Below, piece after piece: positions 34,717 to 45,749 of a DNA stretch of 64,000 nt. Positions within the stretch are counted from its first letter, which is position 1; every line of letters starts with the position of its first letter. The stretch is from contig NW_017265188.1 of assembly GCF_001638985.1 (NCBI RefSeq), positions 62,001 to 126,000 of the forward strand, in the 5' to 3' direction. Made by a program: the position numbers and the translations under genes. The DNA is from Phycomyces blakesleeanus NRRL 1555(-). Taxonomy: Eukaryota; Mucoromycota; Mucoromycetes; Mucorales; Phycomycetaceae. Under the pieces are notes generated by a model. It was given only the letters and a program-made list of their open reading frames with translations. It had not been told where the DNA came from and made no database searches.

Positions 34717-36425
34717 GGCGGACAAAGATATAGGCGAGGCCAGGTTGTCCAAGGTACAGAAAGTGCGTCCATCGCAAATGCTTGCGGATCCCATTTCCAT
34801 GTCATGTACGTCGGAAGCTGGGTGTTCAGGCTTGATGCGAAGCAGTCGATGTGGTGGGGACCCCACAGTGAGTCCAAGTGCCGAAAGAACGTTGGACAAA
34901 TACTCCACTCCAGCTGCTGAATCAAGCTGCGAGAGGGAGGGTCGGCAGGGTTCAAGGGCGAGGGAATGTACGCCAGGCGGACACGGGTGCCAGTGACAAG
35001 GCATTGCTTCCACATGTCCGTGGCCAGATTCATGAGTTTGGCAGACCGGGTTCCTCCAAAATGATTGACATAGGCAATCGTGGTCATGTTGTCGCAGTAG
35101 ATGCGAAGGGCTTTCCCTTGAAGGCGTGGAAGCTTGGTGGCAAAGGCAATGGTCAGCAATTCGAGGTAGTTGATGTGCTCGGTTTGTTGGTCTGTGGTCC
35201 ATGTGCCAGACAGGACGGTGTTGTCGTACACGATGCCCCAACCGGTCTCCGAGGCGTCGGTGTACACTTCGACTTGAGGTACTTCTGGGAGGAACGAGTG
35301 TCCATTCCATGCCTTCAGCTGGTCGATCCACCACTGAAGTTCCTGCCGAGCCATGGAAGAGAGGTGTATCGGACTGGTCCATTGCAATCCGCGGTACAAG
35401 GCTTGGTTGCGCATGGATATCAGTTGCCGGGTTTGCAGGCGCGCGGGAAGGACTGCCAAAGTGGTTGCCTGGGCCTTGCCGATGAACGAGGAAAGCTGTC
35501 TCAAGGTGATTGTCGGGTTGTGGAGAAGGCGAGATGCTTCTCTCCGGATATCTCTCAACTTGGAGCGAGGGATGATTAGTGTCATATCCTTGCTGTTGAT
35601 CACAAATCCTAGGTGCTCTATGGAGGTTGAGGGAGTTAGATGAGATTTGGTCGCTTTGATCAAGAAACCTAGTGACTGTAATTTGTTCACTACTCGCTGT
35701 ATGTGCTGCAGGGACAGTGTTGGGGATCGGGCAATCACGATCAAGTCGTCGAGGTAAGCCGACAGACGAATCCCCTGTCGCCGTGCCCAACGAAGTACTG
35801 GGCGAACCATCTTCGTAAATACCAATGGGGACAAGGACAGGCCAAACGGCAAAACGCGGAACTGGTAAATGTGACCTTTCCAGGAGAACTGAAGATACTT
35901 GCGAGAGGACTTGGCGATCAGGATGTGCAGAAAAGCGTCTTGCAGGTCGACGCTGGTGAGGTAGTCGCCACGCTGGATCAACTGGCAGACGTGCTTGATG
36001 GATTCCATCTTGAAAGATTGTTTCGGGATGTACTGATTGAGTGGTCGTAGGTTGAGGACAGGCCGGAGGTCGCTTGTCTTCGGAATTGTGAAGATGCGCG
36101 AACGAAACCCTGGTTCGTGTACTTCCTTGATGGCTTTCTTGCACAGAAGGGACATGATCTCCTGTTCGATCACATTGCTGTCCATCCGGTTGTGGTTCGT
36201 CAACGGTCCGGACGAGGAGATGGGTGGCAGACGAGTGAAAGGGATGTCGTACCCTTGTTCGACGGTGCGTCGAACCCAGTGTTCGTTTGTGAGTTTGGTC
36301 CATGCGTTGCGAAATAGTTGAAGGCGCCCACCTACTGTGGTGTATTGGTTGTCTGAGACTTGGACAGCTGTGGGTGACTGTGAAAAACCTTCTTCGAGTC
36401 GTGGGGACGGGAAGATCGCTGGCAA
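34479..36425 (-). CDS. DIRS reverse transcriptase, RNase H and methyltransferase-like polyprotein
   Basis: Open frame of 648 codons starting at a non-ATG (TTG at 36425), in the -1 frame relative to the gag-like frame, which it overlaps by about 94 nt; production by frameshifting, reinitiation or an ATG further in is undecided. Reverse transcriptase spans about residues 85-290, with catalytic D160 (TSVDLQDAF) and the YLDD motif at 224-227. RNase H follows: D390 (EVYTDASE), E422, D445 (YCDNMT) and D495 (NPADPPSR). The end (about 516-610) has HIDCFAS and LYLCPPW, which fits the methyltransferase-like domain found in DIRS polyproteins. All key residues are present, so the enzyme should be active. 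Confidence 0.9.
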   Translation of the reverse strand: MPAIFPSPRLEEGFSQSPTAVQVSDNQYTTVGGRLQLFRNAWTKLTNEHWVRRTVEQGYDIPFTRLPPISSSGPLTNHNRMDSNVIEQEIMSLLCKKAIKEVHEPGFRSRIFTIPKTSDLRPVLNLRPLNQYIPKQSFKMESIKHVCQLIQRGDYLTSVDLQDAFLHILIAKSSRKYLQFSWKGHIYQFRVLPFGLSLSPLVFTKMVRPVLRWARRQGIRLSAYLDDLIVIARSPTLSLQHIQRVVNKLQSLGFLIKATKSHLTPSTSIEHLGFVINSKDMTLIIPRSKLRDIRREASRLLHNPTITLRQLSSFIGKAQATTLAVLPARLQTRQLISMRNQALYRGLQWTSPIHLSSMARQELQWWIDQLKAWNGHSFLPEVPQVEVYTDASETGWGIVYDNTVLSGTWTTDQQTEHINYLELLTIAFATKLPRLQGKALRIYCDNMTTIAYVNHFGGTRSAKLMNLATDMWKQCLVTGTRVRLAYIPSPLNPADPPSRSLIQQLEWSICPTFFRHLDSLWGPHHIDCFASSLNTQLPTYMTWKWDPQAFAMDALSVPWTTWPRLYLCPPWNLLLHILQKLQREKVPATLITPNWSSALWYPLLLQLSSRPPIPIPRHLVLPAPGCAGHVLLKNPHWNMIAWDINYAG

Positions 36426-37180
36426 GATGGGACTGGGATAGCAGAAGTCGGGTCAGATTGAGTGGGTTTGTTGGTCCGGTTTGATTGGCCGGTGCGTTTT
36501 CCCTTTCTCGTTCGGGAAGGTCGTGCGGCGCCGTGCAAAGCACGCTGGAGCTTAGCTTGTTCCACAATTCGTTGAGAGTCGAGAAGTGGTTTGGGCTCCA
36601 AGGCAGAGTTGGTGACAATTGGTGTGATAGGTAGATTGGCATCTCGGCAGATATTATCACTACGCATCTGGGTGACAACAGAGGCAAGGTCTGATAGTAA
36701 TTCATGCATAGTGTTGGCAAAACCCAACGCCTGTGTAACCTGGATAGATCCTTCCACAAGCACATCATGTGCGAACAGGTCGATGGGAGGGGTGAGACCA
36801 GATAGGCGGAACTGAATATCAGCGAGTTGGGCATCAGTACGTTTGGTGTGAGTTCCCACGCCACTGTAGTTGAGAACAGGGGCTTGGTACTGACGAAGTA
36901 CATTTCGTGGGCAGTTAAGGAGGAATCGGCGGCGAGAGGCTTCGTCCAAGGGTTGCCTGAAGAAGTCGCGCTCCATCCCGGGAATGGCTTTACTAAGTTC
37001 GGGGAAGGGAGTGAGATCAGATGCGATAGGTCGTTCGACAATATGGTCGGTAGGTAGCATTGTGTCGTCTTCATCAGCAGGAGAACCATCAAGGGCCACA
37101 GGAGGAGCAGCAGAGCGTGCTTCCAAAGCTTCCATGCGGGCGGGGAGAGCTTGTAAAGTGTCGTGGATATCATTTGTCAT
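36332..37180 (-). CDS. DIRS gag-like protein
   Basis: ATG at 37180, 282 residues. It is the first frame of the element, where DIRS elements carry a gag-like nucleocapsid gene. No zinc knuckle is present; the C-terminal third is basic (SRTRKGKRTGQSNRTNKP), suitable for RNA binding, while the first part is acidic and helical. Function is inferred from position and composition only. Confidence 0.65.
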   Translation of the reverse strand: MTNDIHDTLQALPARMEALEARSAAPPVALDGSPADEDDTMLPTDHIVERPIASDLTPFPELSKAIPGMERDFFRQPLDEASRRRFLLNCPRNVLRQYQAPVLNYSGVGTHTKRTDAQLADIQFRLSGLTPPIDLFAHDVLVEGSIQVTQALGFANTMHELLSDLASVVTQMRSDNICRDANLPITPIVTNSALEPKPLLDSQRIVEQAKLQRALHGAARPSRTRKGKRTGQSNRTNKPTQSDPTSAIPVPSCQRSSRPHDSKKVFHSHPQLSKSQTTNTPQ

Positions 37181-37308
37181 AACTTGGATCTTCGATAAAG
37201 TCGAGCGGTTGAATACCAGGAGCGAAAGAAAAGATGATAAAGAATAGTATTATAGCAATAGCAAGCTTTTATTTAAAATTTTCGTCTCAATAAAGAATTG
37301 ATGGTAAC

Positions 37309-37340
37309 ACAGCCAGAGTCTCTGGCGAATGAAGAATAAT
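37309..37340 (-). repeat. DIRS inverted terminal repeat, right copy
   Basis: Exact inverse of 33465-33496; marks the 5' end of the element in its transcription direction. The adjoining leader (37230-37308) is the part shared with the satellite repeats at 33199 and 53347. Confidence 0.9.
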
Positions 37341-37830
37341 TCTGATTATATATCTATTTTAAAGCACCCAACGAAATAAATCTAAAATGAATGAACGAAA
37401 AAGAGTTTATAGTAACTGGTTAAGGTTGCAATAATATATATATATGTATGTATGAGGATCCCCCATATTATACAATAAATCCTAATCTACTTTACTCTCT
37501 AGACCCTGCCTCATAGTTGATCATAACAATGTTTGCCTTTTTTTCGATTTACTTTGATTTACTTTGATTTACTTTGATTTATTTGAAACAGAAAATAAAA
37601 ATGAATTGAAAATAAAAGAAAGGAGACAATATTGTTACTAGGAATATACAAAAAAAAATATGATTTAAATGAGTGGCAAATACAAAAATAAGGACAAATA
37701 AAGAGTGTGTGTGCATGTATGAATATTGGTATGGGTATGGGTATGTGAATTGTTGTGTTTGTGAGTATGAGGGTAGGTCTACTATAGATTTATACATTCA
37801 TATAATAGTTTTTTTGTTGCATTCTTTATC
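37341..37830. other. Intergenic region
   Basis: AT-rich DNA between the DIRS right end and the C2H2 gene 2 stop codon, with a TTTACTTTGA tandem repeat (37547-37580). No gene seen. Confidence 0.5.
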
Positions 37831-38778
37831 TTAAATATGGTGAAGCTTTTTGTGTCGAAGCATATTAGATCTACCGGAGTATGACTTTGAGCACACATCA
37901 CATGGAGACTTTTCTATTACTTCGTCCGTATGTTTCTTGGCGTGTCGGTTTGTGTTATTAAGGCGATTACTGGCATAAGGACAATAATCGCACTTGAATT
38001 TCTTTAAAATGGGGAGGACCTTTCGTGATTTGGCCTTTGGGGTTTTTTTCTTGCTTGATTTGGACTTTACAGTTGTAAGGTTGCGATTTGGCTTTTCTTG
38101 ACCAGTTTCGCGTGTGATGAATAAAGATGGGGCAGGACAGGTTCCTTTGCATTGGTCATCAAAGGGCTTGAAAAGAAACTCAGAAGTCTCGCTGACTAGA
38201 GACATGCTAGGACTGTAGTACCGTTGGGAGAATAATTCTTCAGAAAAATAAGAAGAAGAGGGCGAAGAGTAAAGTGTTTCTTCTTGTTTATGGGAATCTT
38301 CGAGGCTGGGCATACTGTAATTTGTAGAGCAGATAGATTCTGCCTTCATGAGTTGCTGGGAGTACGAGGACAAGCAAAACAACCCCTGATCTTGATCTTG
38401 ACATTGATATTGATATTGATCTTGGCCTTGATCTTGGCCTTGATCTTGATCTTGACCTTGAACTAGGATATCATGGCTTGATACGCTATAGAAGGGCTCT
38501 AAGCTATAAAAAATACCAAGTGAATTATCTAAAACTTAATGTTAGCCGAATGTATATATAGGTGTTTAATAGTGATAGTGATACTAGTGGTGGTGCTGTT
38601 TACCTTTATCTAAAAGACCATCAAAAAAAAAGAAAGGATCATATGCGTCTCTTTTGAAACAATGGCTTGGGTGTATAGTGCTTTGATATTCAGTCGTGTT
38701 ATTTCTGTTAATGGGACCGAAGTTTAGCTCATTAGAGCTGTCTGCTTCGTAGTTGAGCAAAGGGGCAAAGTACGACAT
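37831..38778 (-). CDS. C2H2 zinc-finger protein 2
   Basis: Two exons (38778-38604 and 38528-37831) join in phase to 290 residues; ATG at 38778 gives MSYFAPLLNYEAD. The N-terminal part is disordered and Ser/Asn-rich. A (QD)/(QG)/(QY) dipeptide tract follows (38384-38463), coded by a CAAGAT-type hexamer repeat. A strongly basic, lysine-rich stretch (KSKSSKKKTPKAKSRK) that could be a nuclear signal precedes two C-terminal C2H2 fingers (FKCDYCPYASNRLNNTNRH and PCDVCSKSYSGRSNMLRH). The plan matches the C2H2 gene at 17121-18494: long disordered N-terminus with a dipeptide repeat, two C-terminal fingers, two exons. It is probably a transcription regulator of the same class; targets unknown. Confidence 0.85.
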
Positions 38779-41700
38779 TGATTCAAAGCACAGAGATATA
38801 AAGAAAATGCAAAGAAAGTAGAATAAGAAGTAGCGACTCGAAGACAAAATAAAACAACGTCTTCAAACAGAACATTTATAACACTTTTATATTCTGAGTG
38901 TCACTTGGCAAGTTCTCGTATTGATTTTTTTTTATTATTGTTATAAAATATATAAATAAATAAAAAAAAAGAATGTTCTGTACAACTCTCGTCGCAGACT
39001 TCATTTCTATCGACCTTATTTCCTTTTCCATCTCTGCCGAAGTATCGTACCAAATAAAAAGAACGGAGGTTCATTCTAAAGCTTATTTTCACTTGTACTT
39101 TTGCAAATTAGGCATTTACAAATTTGTGAGCTTTATCCTACAATTTTTTATAAAACGCAAAAAATAATAATAATAATATCTAACACATTTAGCACCTTAT
39201 ATGTTCAAAGTGGTTTCTATATTATTTACTAAATGCTGTATACATGTAATACTGATTGAGTTCATAAAGGCCGTTTTGTATTTCAGAAAATAAAAATAAA
39301 AGTCCCTGAACCTAAGGAAAAGATATATAAGCCCGTGGCGGCTTGAAAGTATATACTAAACTGCGTCAAATTTTAGTACTTGTTTATATTTGGCAAAGAC
39401 CCGGTAGCTTGTATAAAGTAGTTACTTTGAGAAAAATTAATGGCGTTGGCCATCGTATGAAGCGAATTATTCATCCAAAATTGGAAGAAAACTAACAGAT
39501 ATATACATAGATATATATATATATATATAGAGAGAGACTATTTGGGTCCCATTTTTTTTAATTCAACCAGCCTTAATTTGACCCTAAGTAGAGCTAAAGC
39601 TGCTAGAATTAAAAGAAATCAAATGACCTACAGAATATTTGACATTATATCAGAGAGCATTGAAACACTAGATGTAACCTGTATATAGCCTAATGATCAT
39701 ATACCTTTCAATTATTTAATTTCCACGATAATATAATATTGCACTTAATTATTATATATAATTTCTATAAGATGCAGTCTTTAGAAGGCAGTTTAGCAGT
39801 AATATTTTGGTTCTTATATTTCCGGAGATCTAATTTAATTTTTATACTTTTTGAAATTTGATCCAAAATTGGCGATGAACACCACACTATTGACTAAGTA
39901 AAAAATGTCAATCAACTAATTTTCTTTCTTAAAAAAAAACTTTTGAGCCTAAATATGATTTACATTTATATATATATATATATATATATAAAAAGGGACA
40001 ATTTCTTATTTTCGTAGTATAGTACATGTTATTTGATTTTTGGTTGCTATAAAAACCATGTGTAATAAGTGACTATATATAATATTTCCACATCGGTTGA
40101 TACAGTGGTGTTGTTCGACCGATTACTTTGTGGGCATCGATACAAGTCAATCTAGGCTTTTGGCTGATAATTTGATTATCCAATGAGCCAATGGGCTGAA
40201 ATTTGTAAGTGGTCTATAGACTGAAATCGGTCATTTGTGTTCAAAGCGTTCTTTTTACTGCGCAATTGTTGATCCTTTATCCTTTTGTCCGTTCTTTCTT
40301 CCTTCTCTTTACTGATCACAAGATAAATAGATAATGTGTTTTATATTTTAGGTAATTAATGGTTTTTATTCTTGAAATCTTTGAGATATGTTATGATTAA
40401 CATCTTTAATTTCATTCACACACACACACACTCTCTCTCTCTTTTTACTACTGCTGCTGCTGTAGTAGTACTCAAAAATTACGCCAAAAGATATGTGTAT
40501 TTTATTTTACTTTTACAATGACTATACAAGCTCTACACATATAAATATTGACTTTTCTCTTTGGATATATTTATATAGAATATTCGTTCATTTGAAAACA
40601 CCAAAATACGAGGCAGTAAAAAGACTATTAATTGGGAACTAGACAAAATTTATTAAAGCAAGTAGATGTAATGTACAATATGCACACTTACGATATATTT
40701 CTATAATTATAAGTATTATTCAAAATATCTACAGCTAGCACCACTAACACAAAAGCAGTATTTTATTATTTTATATACGCGTGTTTCACTCTAAAACAAA
40801 ACAAGTACTACAGAAATCTATATATATATATCAAAAAAGAATTGTGGTAACACTTTGAGGAGCTATTTTCCTTTTATAATAATACCAAGCCAGCCACAAT
40901 GCGCCTATTTGAAGACGGAGGGAAAGGAATATGATATATACATTTATATAAAGGGTAAGCTAATTTTTTTTATTCACTCCTCCTTCCTTCTATATATTCC
41001 TCATGACATATACATTTCCGTGTATGTTTATTACGTTTTATAGATAGTTAAAGTTACACTGTGAGCTATAGTATACATCATATACCACATTTATATATAT
41101 ATAACAAAAAGGCAATATTACAGAACCTTGAGATTTTTTCTTATTACTGTGGCGTAGTTACTTGTAAGTGTTCCAATCTAAAACCTTGGCGCAAGTCTGG
41201 TAAATATATGTTACAGTTATTAATTTTACTTGCCTTGCATTAAATATTGCTTATTGACACTTTATATTCCTTTGGATTAAATTCCTGTGGAATTCCTATC
41301 ATGCACAGATTGGTCTATTGATAAACCCTGCAAGCTAATAGTATATTTTTGGAATATATTAAATCAAAGCAATACATAGAATATCAAATATACCTTTTTT
41401 TCATTTTTTTTGGTGCCTTAGTCTTTATTTTAGCAATATTAACTCAAATGCATTGTGTTTACAAGAACAGCACCAACAAAAGTTCAATATATCAAATTCA
41501 ATTAATGTTTGCAATATATCTATCTATCTTTCCTGCTCACAAAGATAATAAAGGGGCTTTGGTTTATATTATATTATAGTAAATGTATTATTAAATTCGA
41601 GCAAATTTTGTGTGTAAACTCACTATGAATTATTGTGCATAAAATATAGTTGGTGTGGGTAGAGAAAAATGGTCAAAAAGAAGATTATCCAATCAAATTA

Positions 41701-41905
41701 ATTTGTGTCTGTCCCTACTGTTTATTATTGTTATCATTAGAAGAAGACTTATATTTAGTTCAAGTGTAAGTTAAAGACTCTTGCTGAATAACCGTAATTT
41801 ACCCACACCAAAGGGTGCAAAGTGTGAGGATGCTTACCTAGAGTATTTTCCTCCTCTTGCTGTCCATACTTAGATAATGAAGACAGACCATTGGTCAAAC
41901 ATAAT
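38779..41905. other. Gene-poor AT-rich region
   Basis: No gene supported. Features are TA microsatellites (39508-39528, 39970-39990), CA and CT repeats (40417-40442) and scattered A/T runs. Small open frames lack any signature. Confidence 0.5.
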
Positions 41906-42307
41906 AGCGACCTTTATGCATTCGGAATTTTCAAATATTTTTTCAAATGTCGGGTACTACATTGTCTTTGTCACACCAGATTAAATTGATCAAATTTTCA
42001 AATCTGCCTATATATATCATCGGACATGTAATATAACTAAAATTACAAGCGGTAATATTAAATAATTTCATTTCTTTCTACTAGTGTTTTTTAATGGGAG
42101 TTTAGTACAAAAATTAAAAGGATATAATTGGTTGCAAATTTGAAAAAACACACTTCTTACTGAGCAAAATTTGAAAAATAAGAGACCTCTTTTTTCAAAT
42201 TTCTTTTGTTTTGTTACACTTAATTTAAAGTTACAATTTGAAAAAAAGCCTTCAATATCCTTATAAAGTAATTTTTTTGGTTTTTTTCAAAATGCATAAA
42301 GGTCGCT
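41906..42307. mobile_element. MITE candidate, 402 bp
   Basis: The ends are inverted: AGCGACCTTTATGCATT at 41906 and its complement finishing at 42307. AAT flanks both sides (41903-41905 and 42308-42310), a possible 3-bp target duplication. There is no coding capacity; the interior is A/T-rich with several CAAATTTG-like runs. Boundaries were read by eye. Confidence 0.5.
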
Positions 42308-43551
42308 AATACTAATGAAATCGGCAATAAATGAAAACTGTTCATTCAGACCCGTTTGAACTTTTATTTTCCTTTGTTTTTTTTTATCACGCAAGCTAGC
42401 ATTATGTTATAATTTTTGAAGACCTAATATCAATCAAGCTATTTTTTTTTACTACAAGTAGACTTTGCATATAAATAAATAAATGTTAAATTAGTTTGTT
42501 TTAGTTTTCTTGTGCAATATTTCTTGATGTATATTATTGCTGACTTCAATGGCTTGGCTTTTACTTTGATTTTGTGGCATAGAAGCGAAAGTTGTACTAG
42601 ACGCCATTTTTTTTATTGGGGGTAGAGTCTTTTCTCTCTCTCTCCATTCTATTCCCCAAAGACAATCAACGATATTGATCGAGGCTTTTTTTTTTTGAAA
42701 ATCTTCCTGCGCCATCCTTGAGCCTTCGTTTTTTCTCTATCTTGATTATGTGTCCAATTCAGCCCATTATTGTCTTTTGTTGTTTTCCTGTATTATTGCC
42801 ATTTCCTTACTCTATTTATCAAGTTTTTCTTCTTCATATTGGCATCGCTTCTTTGTCCACCTTTTTAGTAGACATTGTGGTTGAATTTGGAAAACTCAAA
42901 GCCATAAAACAAGAGAAGAGTTTCTATATTGTGCAATATATGTTTATTAATTTTCCTCAGTGGTTTATTGGGACAAACCGAGTTGGCTGTTTGCTTAACG
43001 CCTCTTCTTTCCTTCAACTTCTTTTGATAAAGTACTCTTCGATTTGAATCAAAATAATACCTACGTTCTTTAGAGCTCTATGTCCTAATTTCTTGCTATT
43101 AATCAGGATATTTGATTGTTTTATAAACACATCGTGTCGACAAGGCTCAATTGCAATAACTAAAAATGACGGTTTCTTCATAGCATTTCTCCTGAAATTT
43201 AAGCACAAATTAATAAAATTTCGCTATAAAAGTAGTCTATAACTATTAATCGTACAAAATACATTTATGATATCCCATTATCCAGTAATATATATATATA
43301 TATATATATGTATATAATGATGTCTAAATAGAACCTTACATCTTCACAAGAGAGTGAAAATAGATGATTTTCCATAAAAGTAAAAGATAAAAAGAAAAAG
43401 AAAATATATTCGAAAAGCGTTTTCTAGAATGTCCTTTGAAATTGCCTCTTAAATTGCATATGATATCATTATCGAAATCATCATCCCCCCCTTTTTTTTT
43501 CTTTCTTTCTTTCTATCTCTTTATCTCTTTCTTTCTTCCTCTTCTATCATA
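42308..43551. other. Intergenic region
   Basis: No convincing gene. A 74-codon minus-strand frame (42715-42491) begins with ATG but has no recognisable domain and is probably chance. CTTT repeats occur near 43500-43540. Confidence 0.45.
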
Positions 43552-45426
43552 TTAGCTTGATTCGTGTAGCTTTAACTGCGCGATGGATTCTCTAGAACCA
43601 AAAATACTTATAAAATATCTGTGTATGTATTCGCATCGTAGTGTAGCATGGCCTCTCCAAAGATCATTCTTCCAATATTGACTTGATATTTGACCTGGTT
43701 TATATAAAGCCAGTTTGCGTTTGTAAATCGGCTGCCCATACACGAGATGGTAAGACTTAAAGTACTGTCTAGCCTGATCCACTTCGTTTTGTTGTAACTC
43801 ATATGGTATTCCTTCCGGGAAATATCGATTTGGACCCGGCTGCATGTGAAACCATTTAGAGTTGGTACCTTTTGGAAAGAGATTATTATCGAATAAGATA
43901 GATTCATGAGTCAATGTGCTCTGGGTGGGGTTTGCTTGTTCGATAACAAACAGATTGACAAGATTATCATTGAGAATCGATGCTTCAGACGAATAAAATA
44001 ATACACTATTCAGCTGCAGTAGCTCAAACCTGGTGTAAGGCATATCCAGATAATAACATCCTGTCTCGTGGGAGACTAAACCGTGTATAGAAATACCAGT
44101 CAGCCGCATCTCTTTTAATTTTCTGCACCGAGATGATAGGTAGCTAAATATTTGTCTACTAGTCCAGGCTACTCTGATTTCAATTGATTCCAATATATGG
44201 GTCAAAGGCGTGGCAGGTGTATTTGGATTCAGTAAAATCGTTCGAGTATCCATAACCAACTTTGTTAGAAACCTGCAATTGTCCAATAGAGTATCAATTG
44301 CGATGTGTGTATCGTACGAGCATATATCTAAATCTACCAGGTTAAGGCAGAGGCTGATAATGCTAGGAAGTCTGCAGGGTTCATTGAAGCTGATACAACT
44401 CGAGAGGCGAAGTTTCTCGATGGTTGCTTAACAAGAACGTATACTTCCAACAACTGCTCTTTCTAACAGGTTCGGCATGTAGCTATAAGAGCCTAAATCA
44501 CAATTCAGATATTTGATAGGTACTCCTGACAGACCAAGAAGTTCCCAGAATGTAATTTGCGACCATTCTGTACCCGATCTTCCGGTCAATGAGACATTTC
44601 TGAGGTGAGAGAATACAGAACGAAGTTTGAATAGCATAATAGTTGCCTCATCTCGAAAGCAGTTTGGCATGTAAAGTTCAGTGTTGATGTTGAATTCTAA
44701 TTGTCGAATATTTTGGTATTTGTGAGCAAAGTAGTACATCCATTGCGGGCTCATATCATCCACACAGAGCTTGAGCACCGTCAAGTGTTTTGCTGGCATA
44801 ATTTTTGGAGTTTCAACTAGATCTTCAGTGCAAAGAGCCTCTAGAGTTGAGTTCATTGACAGATAGTCAAGTCTGGGTAAGTGGGAATGTAGATTTTCGA
44901 AATCCTTTTGTCTGTAAAGTAATTTTCTAGCGTCTTTTTCTCCAAGCACATCCAATCGTCTAAGATTAGGCAAGTAAGACAAAATACTGATGAATTCATC
45001 TGTATTGTCGGCAAAATAAAGTCCTGTAGTGTAGATTTCTAGGCACTTTAATGATCGCCAGATTGTCCAGTCGGCCGTGGTTCCAATTTCTTCACTCATA
45101 CATTTCTCGGGCATGTGAAGATACTCAATGTAAGGGAAAGTCTGTTGAAGCTGGTGTAGTTGATTGTCGCTGGTACCAAGAAATGTTTGCAAGCTCAATT
45201 TTCGTACCCGGTATCCATTTATTTCATAATTTTTTTGAGTCTTGTTAGATTTGTTGCAAATAGTTTCCAGTCTTCTCTTGTTCCTTATGCAGATGACTCG
45301 CCAAAGCGATTCCTGAAAAGGTGTTTGCCATGCTTTACAAACAGTTATGCAGTTAAGTTTGTCATTTAACGAGAGCAAATTCGCAATGAATGTAAGAATT
45401 TCGAAAGACAATTTAGATGTTGCCAT
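43552..45426 (-). pseudogene. F-box/LRR-like protein, copy 3, interrupted by a stop codon
   Basis: A frame of 625 codons from ATG 45426 to the stop at 43552, close in length to the other copies (631 and 650). The F-box (residues about 5-45: LSFEILTFIANLLSLND, CKAWQTPFQ, LWRVI), the leucine-rich middle and the C-terminal motif (YWKNDLWRG, ATLRCEYIH) are all present. One in-frame TAA at 44428-44430 breaks it after residue 332; the 47 codons between it and the next open part are in the same frame and align with copies 1 and 2. The stop replaces a position that is Leu or Ser in the paralogs, one base from TTA or TCA. A Harbinger element sits 40 bp upstream of the ATG. Alternatives are a truncated 332-residue product, readthrough, or a sequencing error. 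Confidence 0.8.
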
Positions 45427-45749
45427 TGGATGAGAGAGATGAAAATCTTTTTCATATATATATATATTGGGGGTACTCAGCCAGGTTGATCGCTCAAATT
45501 CTTGTGTGAATCTTAGCCAATGATGTCAATTTGTAGTTGAGGACACCAAAAGGCAAAAGATCAAATTTCGATCAAATTTCGATCAAATTTTGACCAAAAT
45601 TTTAATGACATTCATATGCCAAGATTATACGTCATTTAATAAAAGATTATGCAAAAAAAATTGCTATATAATCTAGGAAACATACAATTGACATCTTTCT
45701 TCCCACCTGCACCTTTATTTTGCTTCACACCTTATTACGAAAAAAAAAC

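Larger units (their letters stand above)
33465..37340 (-). mobile_element. DIRS-type tyrosine-recombinase retrotransposon, intact
   Basis: A 3876-bp element bounded by identical 32-bp inverted terminal repeats (33465-33496 and 37309-37340), with genes on the minus strand in the order gag-like, RT/RNase H/methyltransferase-like, tyrosine recombinase. DIRS elements copy by reverse transcription and integrate a circular intermediate with a tyrosine recombinase, so they lack LTRs, an integrase and target duplications, and none is seen here. All three frames are open and the GC content is far above the host flanks, suggesting recent arrival. The three frames each lie -1 relative to the one before and overlap in part. 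Confidence 0.9.

Noticed and set aside
34878..35579. 233-codon frame antisense to the DIRS reverse transcriptase
   Set aside because: It is a shadow of the RT codons on the other strand; no start context or domain.
42491..42715. 74-codon minus-strand frame starting MAQEDFQKKK
   Set aside because: Has an ATG but no domain, conservation clue or splice partners; treated as chance.
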